DNA from: Lepus europaeus
Taxonomy: Eukaryota > Chordata > Mammalia > Lagomorpha > Leporidae
Assembly (NCBI RefSeq): GCF_033115175.1
Contig: NC_084831.1
Span: forward strand, 48,206,002 to 48,270,001
Reading direction: 5' to 3'
Length of the DNA: 64,000 bases
This document shows, one piece after another, positions 24,301-36,200 of this stretch. Within the stretch, counting starts at the first letter, position 1; every line of letters begins with the position of its first letter. Both the position numbers and the translations under genes were made by a program. Under the pieces are notes generated by a model. It made no database searches, was not told the origin of the DNA, and saw only the letters and a list, made by a program, of their open reading frames with translations.

Positions 24301-27300
24301 CTTCTGAAGAAGAGATTTGAATGTGAATCTCAGCTTTACCATTTCTTTGTACCATGGCCTTAGGCAAGATAATTAACCTTTATGAACCTCAGGTGACTCA
24401 ATTATAAATGAGAAGTGTGAGAAAAGTGTCTTAGGGCACCGTCACTCTCATGCCCTGTGATTCTCTCTAAGTCACAGACCTCCCCTTGCTGACAGATACC
24501 CTACTTCGGGGTCCTTGGAAGGCAACTCTTTGCACTCAAGTTGCACTGCTCAGATCATGCTAGAATTCTCTTCTCCCGGCAGCACGCAGCAGGCTGTCAG
24601 CAGACTCTTCATGAGCATAATCACTCCACAGGCGTCCTCCAGCCCCCATTAATCAGCCAGTCCTGTCACTTTAATCCGGCAGCACTCCACCACTCACCTA
24701 AGTAATCACTCCGGCTCCTGCGTGTGATTTCTTTGCATCCGCTTTTGTTTAGTACTATTGAAGCATTTTTTAATCAAAACAATTAAATATGCTAAATCTT
24801 CCTCAATTAGTAATGCATTGAAAATTACAAGTGCTTAGATGGAAATGGCAGAAGAAGTCCTCTGCTTGGCGCTGAGAGCATCGCTTCCCCCAGGCACCTT
24901 CTGCTTGGGCTGTGTTCAGAAGCCAATGTTACGGGCTGGCAGAGGACTGTGGCTGAAAGGGACCCTGGAGATGATCACCTCTTCTTATCATAAATGTGAA
25001 ACTGAGACCCAGTGGGATCCTGAGCCTTCTCCAACTCATACTGGGTGTCAATGACTGGGACTTGAAGTTCCAAGATAACTTCCATCAGAAACCCTTACCG
25101 AAGTCCTCAGGCTGTTCATTTATTAGCTCATTTATTTCTTCTGTCATCTGTCACTTATTCTGAGTACTTCCTGAACTCCTACACCATGACAGACATGGAG
25201 CTGCCATGCTAGTGAAATGATGGTGCATAAGATACATGTCTTTGACTTCACAGAGGTCCACTTGGAGGCTCAATGCCCTCTTGAAAATAGTGGCTCTAAT
25301 CCTTATCTCAACTGAATGATGGTCCTGAGTTTATTCCTCCTTTGTGGTTGTCAAAATAATCCTATGTCAGTAACAACAATTTTTTTATAGTTGTGGTTTA
25401 AAGGACTAATTTTTTATTTATTTTAACTTCTATTTAATAAATATAAATTTCCAAAGTACAGCTTTTTGATTACAGTAGCTTTTTCCCCCTATGACTTCCC
25501 TCCCACCCGCAACCCTCCCATCTCCCACTCCCTCTCCCATTCCATTCACATCAAGATTCATTTTCAATTATCTTTATATTCAGAAGATCAATTTAGTATA
25601 TATTAAGTAAAGATTTCAACAGTTTGCACTCACACAGAAACACAAAGTGTAAAGTAATGTTTGATTACCAGTTATACCATTGATTCACATAGTACAACAC
25701 ATTAAAGTCATAGATCCTACATGAGGAGTAAGTGCACAGTGACTCCTGTTGTTGATTTAACAATTGACACTCTTGTTTATGGCATCAGTAATCACCCTAG
25801 GCTCTTGTCATGAGTTGCCAAGGCTATGGAAGCCTTTTGAGTTCACCAACTCCAATCTTATTTAGACAAGGGCATAGTCAAAGTGGAAGTTCTCTCCTCC
25901 CTTCAGAGAAAGGTACCTCCTTTGATGGCCCATTCTTTCCGCTGGGATCTCACTCAAAGAGATCTTTCATTTAGGTGTTTTTTTTTTCTTTCCCAGAGTG
26001 TCTTGGCTTTCCATGCCTGAAATACTCTCATGGGCTTTTTAGCCAGATCCGAATGCCTTAAAGGCTGATTCTGAGGCCAGAATGCTGTTTAGGAGATCTG
26101 CCATTCTATGGAGGACTAGTGTTTTAAATTGCAAATTTCACTTTACAAATTTCTGAAGACCCCTTAAGCTACAGATAAAGTTAAATTCTGTAGCATGGTC
26201 AATATCTTGTTCCAGTTTGTATATCTAGCCTTATCTTACCAGACAGACCTTTGTTGGAAATAGCTCTGGTCATTTACAAGCTGAGTGATCAAGAAAAAAA
26301 AAAATACTTCTTTGTTCTGAGAATTATTTTCCTCACCCGAAAACTACAGGTTTCTGGGTGGATCCTCAAGAGTAGACAAACCCAGAGATAGCTTGTGTGG
26401 GATTGACAGTCCTTGCAGAGTCTGAAGGGCAGACAGACTTCCCATGGTGATCCATCCATCTCCTAGCAGAACTCTGCTCTCCCTGGGGTGCACATAAGAC
26501 CTGGGCATAGAGAAAGTTGTGGTGAGTAGGAGAGTAGGATCATTCAGGCACACACAGAGAGCACTGGCAGCTCTGAAGAAACCTGGAATTATTATGATCC
26601 AAAAATGTCAGCGACATTCCAACAGGAGCTTGAGTAGACTTTAGGGAGATGGCAAAAAGGAAGTGAGGAAGGGAATTTATATTGAAAATTAGCATGTTCA
26701 AAATCCCAGACTGTAAATAGGGTCTGTCATGGGCCAGGCACTGTGCTGGGCAGAGGGAAATATAGACACAGGTGAGAGAGAATCACACCTCGAATAGAGG
26801 ATGGGCACAAGAAAGGAGACACATTTTTTTTTAACTTTGGATTACAGTGGCTTCCCCCACCCCCGTAACTGCCCTCCCACCCGCAACCCTCCCATCTCCC
26901 ACTCCCTTTCCCATCCCATTCACATCAAGATTCATTTTTCAATTATCTTTATATTCAGAAGATCAATTTAGTATATATTAAATAAAGATTTCAACAGATT
27001 GCACCCACACAGAAACACGAAGTGTAAAGTATGGTTTGAGTACTACTTATACCATTAATTCACATAGTACAACATTAAGGACAGAGATCCTACATGGGAA
27101 GTAAGCGCACAGTGACCCCTGTTGTTGATTTAACAAAGGAGACACATTTTTAAACAATTAGTGTGTACTATACACATCTCTTCTGATTTCAACAAATATT
27201 TGAGCTGGAAACATACAGAAGAGAACACTGAAATTTGGTTGAAAACGGGATTTCAACAAGATCTTTCTGACTGCAAAATCAAAGTTAGCTTTATTACTAT

Positions 27301-30207
27301 GAGCTGGTTGTACCACATTAGCTGTCTGGGAGTATTTCATCGTTTTGTGTGCCTCTGTTCCCTACTGCAGGTGTTACCAGTGAAGACATCAGTACATGTT
27401 TTGGCGGCTTTGGTGGGATTCAGTATGAAAAGGGGAGCATAAATACTGAAGGAATTTTATCAGGAAAACATTGTAAAAAATCTGGATCTGGTGACAAAGG
27501 CAAGTGTTTAGTTATGGGTCTTCCAAAAAAAAGAGAAATCAGACTTTGCTTTGGATACATAATCAGAGTGAGGAAGCTGTTTCCCCTCCACCCCCAATTA
27601 ATTCCATTTCAGAAAATGGTCATGCTGCATGAATGTTGCACACCCCATACCAATGACCTGAATGTAGTAACTCTGCCTTGGACCCATGATGGGCTGAGAT
27701 CACCTTAGAAATATTTGACTTTGTATAGTTCACTCTCCTAGATTTCAAGTACCAGACAAAGATCCAACCAAGAACTAGATGAAAGGTCCATGTAGAAAGT
27801 TTCTGGGAAGTGGGCTGCTGGGATGAAGGCTCATCGGATCATAACCCAGGAGAGGAAAGTTTGGTTATCAGTCCATGCTCAAAGAATAACGATCAGAGAA
27901 GGATTGCCCAGGAAGGTTTTGTTTCATCTCCTGAACAAGGTGATATGGGTGTTCATGATTAATTAATCCATCCATCCATTCATTCATTCGTCAAACATAC
28001 TTTGAGTATTTTTTTCCTTAGGTAGAAGACACATAAGATACATGGCTGATGAACTGATGGAATAGTTTATATGGCAGAGAGTGAAGTACCCATTAAATAG
28101 GTTCAAGTTCTTCTCATCCCATTCTATGACTCATGCCTCAAATGAACTCAGATTGCTTCCTTGCCTCCCATCCAGTCTCCATTTGCCTGACAAACACTCA
28201 CCTTTCTAGGCAATTTACCTTTCTTCCTAACTCTCCCTATCTCCTATGGGATATCTGACCACTCCTCTCTCCGTGCCCCTACTGAGCCACATAGCAATAC
28301 TTCATAGCACCCGCAGTATTTGGTTGAATTTATTTGACATATAGCAGGCCCATGAGTAAACACCTGGTAATGAATGCATGAATGGATGAATGATCATCCA
28401 TTCCCCCATCCTCCTTATCTTCCATGTTGGGCTGAGCTGTCTTCTCAGTCTCTACTCTACCCCAGAGGATGGGTTTATTCCGAAGTCCTGGTCCTGTCTT
28501 CTACCCCATCCAGCTTGTTAGCCTGGCAGAGCAGAAGCAGAATGGGAATCTGCTCTAAGGAGAGTAGATCAACATATCCACCGTGTTCCGAAGCTCTTTG
28601 TGGAGCTGGCCAACCAGGCACGGGGCTTTGTGGGAAATGAGCTAAAGTGGCTCTCCTCCTGATTGCAGAAGAAAACAAGATGGGCCAAGCCGTGAAGGAC
28701 ATCATTTCCCGGGTGCGAGGCGGCAGTTCTGGCTGGGGCGGAGGCTTGTCACAAAACGGGAGCACCATTGCATACCGCTTCTGGGGGAGGTCATTAAAGT
28801 ACAATCCTGTTGTTATCGATTTCGAGGTAAGTCTTTTCGCAGTTGAAGAAACGCTACGTCCGTGAGGAATGAAAGTGAAGTGGACCAGATCATTTCATAT
28901 TTCTTATTATGAGCCCATCAAAGAACAAGATTAAATGTAACGGCACACTGACCTGATGGCCTTGTCCCAGTCTGACTTGGGGGGGTGGTGCCTGACTTTG
29001 GATCCAGGCCTCAGGGGAGCTGGGGTCAGAAACTTACGTCTGGTCAGTGCCCGGCTTTGCATGGCTCTTCCCAGCAATGCTTCAGGGTTCAGCCATGTTA
29101 AACAGATAGTCATTTGCGCTTATACACAAATGATTTTTTAAAAAAATCACACTTGCTAAATTGGGGGTTGGCAAACTTTTCTGTAAAGAACCAAGTAGTA
29201 AATATTCTAGGTGTTGTGCATCACACAGAGCCTCAGGCTCATGAGGAACAGTGGTGCTTCTTGTTGGTGATATTCTTCCTCCTCCTTCTCCTCCTTTACT
29301 ACCTCTTCTTTCCAATTCTTTAAAAATGTTCAAAAAAATTCTTACCTCCAAGATCATGCAATAATTTGCCATGAGTTGGAATTGGACGCTGGCTATAATT
29401 TGCTGTGCAGCGGCCTCTGTTCCAAATGAGCTCATCACCATGAACTGCTGGCATAGGGATGCTTTTGCTCATTGAAGAGATAAGGACACTAAGACTCTGA
29501 GAAAGCAGGTAAATGGTTGAAGGCCAAGAGCTCCTGTGGGGCAGTACCTGGACTTCAGATTTTCAATGTTTGTATCCAGTTCTCACTTTAATTCTAATAC
29601 CTTTTTAAAGATGTGATTCTCAACCACTGGGCAATCTTGTTCCCCAGGGAAGAGTTGGCAAAATCCAGAACTTTCGACTGTCTCAGTTCACAGCAGGGTA
29701 AAGAAGCTGCTGCTGGCTTCCAGAAGGTGGAGGCGAGGTTGATGCTAAACATCCTGCGAAGAACAGAAGATGGGGCAGGCACTGTGGCGTAGTGGGCTAA
29801 AGCCTCCACCTGTGGCGCTGACATCCCATATGGGTGCTGGTTCTAGTCCTTGCTGCTCCTCTTCTGATCTGGCTCTCTGCTTATGGCCTGGGAAAGCAAT
29901 AGAAGACAGGCCAAGTGCTTGGGCCCCTGTACCCACTTGGGAGACCTGGAAGAAGCTCCTGACTCCTGGCTTTGAATTGGCCCATCTCCAGCTGTTGAGA
30001 CTATTTGGGGAATGAACCAGCAGATGGAAGATTCTTCTCTGTGTCTCCCTCTCTCTGTCTGTAACTCTACTTCTCAAATAAATAAATAAATAAATCTTGA
30101 AAAAAAGTACAGAAGATGCCCACAACAAAGACACATCTGGTCTCATGTATCAACAGTGCTGAAGTTGAGAAAAACTGCCTTACATTATTTTTATTCCTTT
30201 AAAGAAT

Positions 30208-30238
<31 letters not shown>

Positions 30239-33200
30239 TCTTCCATCCACTGGTTCACTCCCCAGATGGCTGCAATGTCTGGAACTACGAAGTTCCAAAA
30301 CAAGGATCCAGGAACTTCCTCTGGGTCTCCCACCTGGGCAGGGGCCCAAGGTCTGGGGCCATCTTCTACTACTTTCCCAGGCCATAGCAGAGAGCTGGAT
30401 CAAACGTGGAGCAGCCGGGTCTTAAACCGGTGCCCATAGGGGATGCTGGTACTGCAGGTGGCAGCTTTACCCGCTATGCCACAGTGCTGGCACCCTGCCT
30501 TACATTCTTAACCTGGCAAAAGGAGTAAGGCCATATCCAAGTTGCAAAAGAAGTAGATTGTTCTGGCAATTGTCAAACTACTATTGACATACAGGGTAAT
30601 ATTTTTTAAAAGGTTGTATTTTAGACTTTTAGACAACATACTATTGTTTTAATACCCATTGTAGCCTAACATTGCCCATTTTTCTACATACATTTAAAAT
30701 CCCAGATATGGATACCTTGCCCCCCTTAAAACATGTACCAGCCGTTAAACTGAAAGTCTATTATAACACCCTGCTTTCTATGAAGAATGAGGTCAGAAGG
30801 ATTGACCTTGATTTCATTTCTTCTTCAACAAGTAAGGCACCATTTTCACGCACCTGTAATTCACATAGGGCCTGAAAATTGCTATCATCATGCTATTAGT
30901 GATTTGGGCAAAACTGTAAAATTGATATCAGGAGTAATATATAAACTTTCAAAGGCAAGAGGTGAACTTAGTGTTTGCCTTGAGCAAAACTTCCAGGGGA
31001 AGCCTGAGTTTCATGATTTGGAGATAACTGAAAAAGACATTTTGGGGAAAAGAGGTTAGGCTTTGTAGGGTGGGGAAGACAGTTTTGGTCATGGTCCAGA
31101 CAGCTTTTCAACATGTAACCTTGACCGAGGTGCTTTGCTCTCTGAACATGAGGGTGATTTTTTTTTTTTAAGATTTATTTATTATTCGAAAGGCAGTTGC
31201 AGAGTGGCAGAGACAGAGAGACAGAGAGAGAGGTTTTCCATCTGCTGCTTCACTCCCAAAATGGCCACAATGGACAGAGCTGGGCCAATCTGAAGTCAGA
31301 AGCCAGGAGCTTCTTCTGGGTCTCCCACATGGGTGCAGGGACCCAAGAACTTGGGCTGTCTTCTACTGCTTTCCCAGGCCATAGCAAAGAGCTGGATTGG
31401 AAGTAGAACAGCCAGGACTTGAACCGGTGCCCATATGGGATGCCAGCATGGTGGTGGCTTTACCCACTATGACACAGCACCAGCCCCCTGATGTGTTATT
31501 AACAACGTCAGAGGGAGATGTGAGTGCTTAGTAAAAATCAGTTGAGGAAACAGCGGGTTCATAGAGATGAAGGAAGCAGCACAGGACTCATAGCTGGTAC
31601 ATGACAGCCCAATTTGAGCTAGTGGCTCACAGAAACAAGCAACCAGTCTCTCCACAGCCCACGTTGCCCACTGAGAACTTGCATTAATCTACTGGCAGGC
31701 AACAGAGTAGGCTAGCAATGTACTTTAAGAAGCACTTTAAAGAAGCTTCCTTTAGGAAGAGAATGAAGGGTGAATTAAAAGTGGAAAGAGAGGGAGAGAG
31801 AGAGAGAGAGGGAGGGAGGGAGAGAGAGAGAAAGACAAGGAGAGGAGTTATTTGGGAGCCCATGTTCAGGGTGGAAACAATGTCTTAGGCATCTGCATAT
31901 GTCCAGAGTTCAGAAGTGTTTATTTAGATAGGGTGAATGTACAGCATACTAGGTTACATTGCTTGTTAAGTTGTTATGTTATGTTGCTACATTGTGTTAT
32001 GTGCTGCATTAATACCTGTAATATCTTGAGTGGTGTTGCCATATTGCATAATTTGCCTTCTCTGAATCTATTTTCTGCTCTGTAAAATGGGGACAAGTTC
32101 CTTGCAAATATCTTTCCAAGCTCTGACACCCTAAAATCCTTTTTCTCTACTTCTATCCTCTCCCTTAAACTCCATGAGCCCTCCCCAGGCACTGCTTCCT
32201 TTCTGCTTCCTGCAGGGCCTGGGAGGGAGAAGAGTTAAGATGGAACCGAGTGCTGAATCCCAATGGAAGTTCAAAGAGAAGTTGCTCAATGATCCTGGCC
32301 TTTACTGGAACTAAAAATCATCTTAAGCCAGGGCCACAGGGCAACTCATTCTACACTGACTTCCTGACCATGAGGCCAAACTCCCTGAATTTCCAGTAAC
32401 TCATCTTCTCCCCTTGGCTGGGAGCCTGACATTACCTGGCTGCTGACCTCGGCCGCAGCCCGGATCACAGCCCAAGGTCTGTTTGCTGCAGGTCATTCTG
32501 TACACATTTCCAGGAATGTGGTCAAGGCTACCCCAAATGCCCCCTGTTAACCTGGTTTCCAGAGAAGCTGAGATGCCCTGGTGTGGCTCAGTCCTCAGTG
32601 GCTTGCCTGGAGACTTCAGCAACTGACTCTCCCTCTTAGGCCTCACTTTCCTCTTCTGGAAAAGCAGAGACCTGAAGAAGAGTTTTCGCTTGTGATTCTT
32701 TTAAAATATACAGCATTGTAAACCTGCTGATGATAACCAAATCTGCATGCAACTTGAAAAAACAGGATTTTAATGTACTACCCTCATCTAACTAACTAAC
32801 AGGGTTCTTTGTTTTATATTCTTGTTCTCTTTTACAGAGATATCTCATATCTATTACTTAGATCTTTATAGGAATTCTAGGACAAAGATCTGGTCCCACT
32901 CTTCACATCAAGAAGATCAGGCTGGAAGAGGGGTCTTGCAGAACCCTCAGCCACAGCTAGGCAGTGAGAAACATCCATTTAGCTTTCACAAAGAGGATAC
33001 TTCAAAATAATGCATGTAGAAATGCAATAAAAGATTTAAAAAAAAGTGTGGATTCTATGCATAGTTTTTTCAGAGCATACATTTCCCATAAAGTCTTTGA
33101 AGACTCCTCCTATGTGCAGAACTCAAAAAATATTGACACCACAATAAAATTATCCTTTGATTCTATTTTCCACAAGCGTTCAGAGGTGCCCACCTATGTG

Positions 33201-36200
33201 GCATGCCTTTCTCACACATCGTCTCCTTCTCTGCTCACGGTAAAACCAGAGGGCGGGTGATTGTTCTCACTGTACAAATGAGGAAGGGAGGCTCAGGGCG
33301 TCGTGTGTGGAAAACCACACAGGGCTGCAAGCAGTAGAGCTAGGCTTTCTGCCTCCAGATTGAATGTTCTTCCTACTCTACTACAAGTACTTCTCAGTCT
33401 GAGGCAAGTGAATCCTCCAGGGACATTTGGTAATGACAAGAGACAGTTTGGGGTTTTATGCTGGGGAGGCTGTTCCTGGCCTCTCATGCACAGAGCCCAG
33501 GCCCTGCAGTGCAAGGCACAGCCCACTCCCACCAGCAAGGAATTATTTGAGCAGAAGTGCAATGGCACCGAAGGGGCAGGTGCAAGGATCCAGGGTGGTA
33601 GGGTAGACATGGGTGTCAGCTTCTGTGCCTGGCCTACAGCAGGGCTCTCAGAAGCTTGGTGGCTGCCAGTCTGTTTTCTCTGGGGAGGTGGACAGAGCTC
33701 AGCGAGGGATCCTGTGTTCTCTTTATGCCTGCAGATGCAGCCCATCCACGAAGTGCTGCTGCACACCAACCTGGGCCACATGGAGGCCAAGCGCCAGAAC
33801 CTGCGCAGGGCCTTAGACCAGTACCTGATGGAATTCAATGCCTGCCGCTGCGGGCCCTGCTTCAACAATGGCAAGCCCATCCTTGAGGGCACCAGCTGCA
33901 GGTGTCAGTGCAGCCTGGGGCGCCAGGGCCCCGCCTGCGAGCAAATGGAGCAACAGGGTAAGGCCTGGGTGTCCCCCCCCTGGTTCCAGCCAACTACAGT
34001 ATAAAGGGGTCAGTGCACAAAGGAACTTTGGGGTTCTCAGTCTCTACTTCCCTAGGCACCCACACTCCAGAGTTCTAATGCTAACCTGACCCCCAGGTTG
34101 AATGGTTCTTAGACTTTCTCCCTGCTATGAAGACCTTTTCTCAGATGAGAACTGTTTCTCACTAAGAGATATTTGGACAACAAGATCCATTTCTGGAGAG
34201 TAAACTAGTTTTCCACAAAGTGGGAGGATGGAAAAAAAAACCCAGGAATTATTGTCTGGAAGTCTGAAATCAAAACTCCAGGTATATTGTCTGGGTTGGT
34301 GTCATCAGGAGACAATGGAGAAGAAGGTGTCGCCAGGCCTTTCTGCTAGCTCCGGTGGTTCCCAGCAACCCTTGCCATTCATTGACTTCCAGAAGCACCA
34401 CTCCAAGCTTGGCCTTCATCTTTGCATGACATCTTTCACATTTTGTCTCCATTCTCTCTTCCGATAAGAACACAAGTCACTGGATCAGGGCCCATCCTAG
34501 TCCAGCATGACTTCATCTTAATGTATTTTCATCTGTAGATACCCTATTTGAAAGTAAGATAATGGGGGCTTGGGTCTAAGCATATGCTCTTGCAGAACAC
34601 AATAGAACCCAACACAAGGAATAAGTTGTTGTCATTATAGTATAAGGAGTTACAGACCAAAAACAAAGTTGGGACAATTAGGTTTAAGTGTAGACAGCTG
34701 TAACATGAACCAACTGGTGCTAGGGAAGACGTAGGGTTCTCAAACAAGGGTTAAAATCTAGTTCTTAAGAATGAAGAAGCCTAGTGGACTAGATGTGAAT
34801 TCCAGCTATTTCACCACTTCTTTCTGGAGCTTCTGTTTGTCATCTAAGTTTCCTTTCCAGAAATTATGCATCCCCAATGCCTAAGGTTACAGTGTCCTAT
34901 GGCTAGAAAACTGTTTATATGATACATAGAGTGACAGAAAACACTTGGACTGTCAAATCAATGCATGCATAAATTTTATTTAGTTACTGTAATAAAGAAA
35001 GTATAAAGAAAAAAGCTAAGGTATGACATCTGAGTTCATGAGACAAACTCTTAAAGCTCAGAGTTGAGGGGGTGAGAGCCATGAGATGTAATGCCTGTAT
35101 CTAAATAGACAAAGCTCATAGTCCCAGCTGCCTCAGTGAAGATCAACAGACTGATAGGGACGTCCCCCAACTGAAGGGCTAGGTTCATAGAAGTAAAGAG
35201 CCTAGAACAATGCTCTTCTCTGACAAACCAGGAGCTTGGTTTGTGATGTTGCTGCTCCTCATTGCACATTCACAAAGCAACCAAGAGGAGCTAAGAAATC
35301 CAAACCTATGTTCTAGGAGGAAGATCTGGAAAGATAGGGAATCAGGGCATAGAGAAGACTCAGGAGAACAAGTCCCATGTCAACTGTGTGCGGGAAGGGA
35401 TGAAACTTGCTTTGTGTGGCCTTGAAGCTAAGTTGTAGGACTACCGCTGGCAGCAATAGCACAGGGGTTTTCGCTTAATGAGGAACGACTTTCATAGGCA
35501 CACACTGTGGTATGTATGGGATGAGGGAGGAGTGTGGATAACTGCTTATCAGGAAGTGACTATAAGAGAAACTCAGTCATCCAAGGAATTGTTGGGTAAA
35601 ATTGCACACAAGGTTCCTTGCATCCCCAGGATCTCTGAGTCTCTGACCTGCACAAGGGATGGCAACATGATGAGCTGTTGGTAATTTGAAGCTGAAAAAT
35701 CTTAAAATTGGCTTGGCTTGGAGGAAACCACACATACCAATTTCTCCAGGATTCAAGCAGGACTCCACGCACCACACCTGGTTTCAACATGAGAGGAAGA
35801 AGTGTTATCACTTCCTCTGCGGGAGTACAGTTCTAAATGGGAGGCATAAGAGCACAGATCTGGGGTCCAACAAATCCCAGCCCCACTGGTGTTCATCAGG
35901 GCATTCCCTGTAAAAAGAGATTATCTGTTAACTTCCTCACAGGTTGTATTGAGGATTTAACTAGCTGGCACATGGGGCATGCTCTGTAATAAGCAGAAGG
36001 AAGAGACCGCTTCATGCCTTCATGAAAGGTGTTGCATTGGTAGAGGATCCGTCCTGGCTTGGCACTCTGTTTAAATCCCTTCTTTGCTGGCAGCAGTGGT
36101 TCCAATATGGGTGCCAAAGAGCTGCCTGGTCTCCTGGGAGGAGTTCTGAGAAGGGGAAGCCAAGAGGGTGAGGGAATGAATGCCAAAGTCCTGGTGAGGG

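Larger units (their letters stand above)
28827..33734 (+). other. C8A: C8A intron stretch
   Basis: It holds two hAT-like fragments (29158-29440, 29605-29765), three C-SINEs, and a GA-rich microsatellite at 31790-31834. Otherwise no gene is recognised. Confidence 0.6.

Noticed and set aside
33303..33734. Long plus-strand open frame leading into the C8A EGF exon
   Set aside because: Only the part from 33735 is exon. The upstream part is intron that stays open by chance; the acceptor TGCCTGCAG and homology both start at 33735.
33293..33892. 199-codon minus-strand frame
   Set aside because: It is the antisense of the C8A exon and its intron flank, without recognisable protein similarity.
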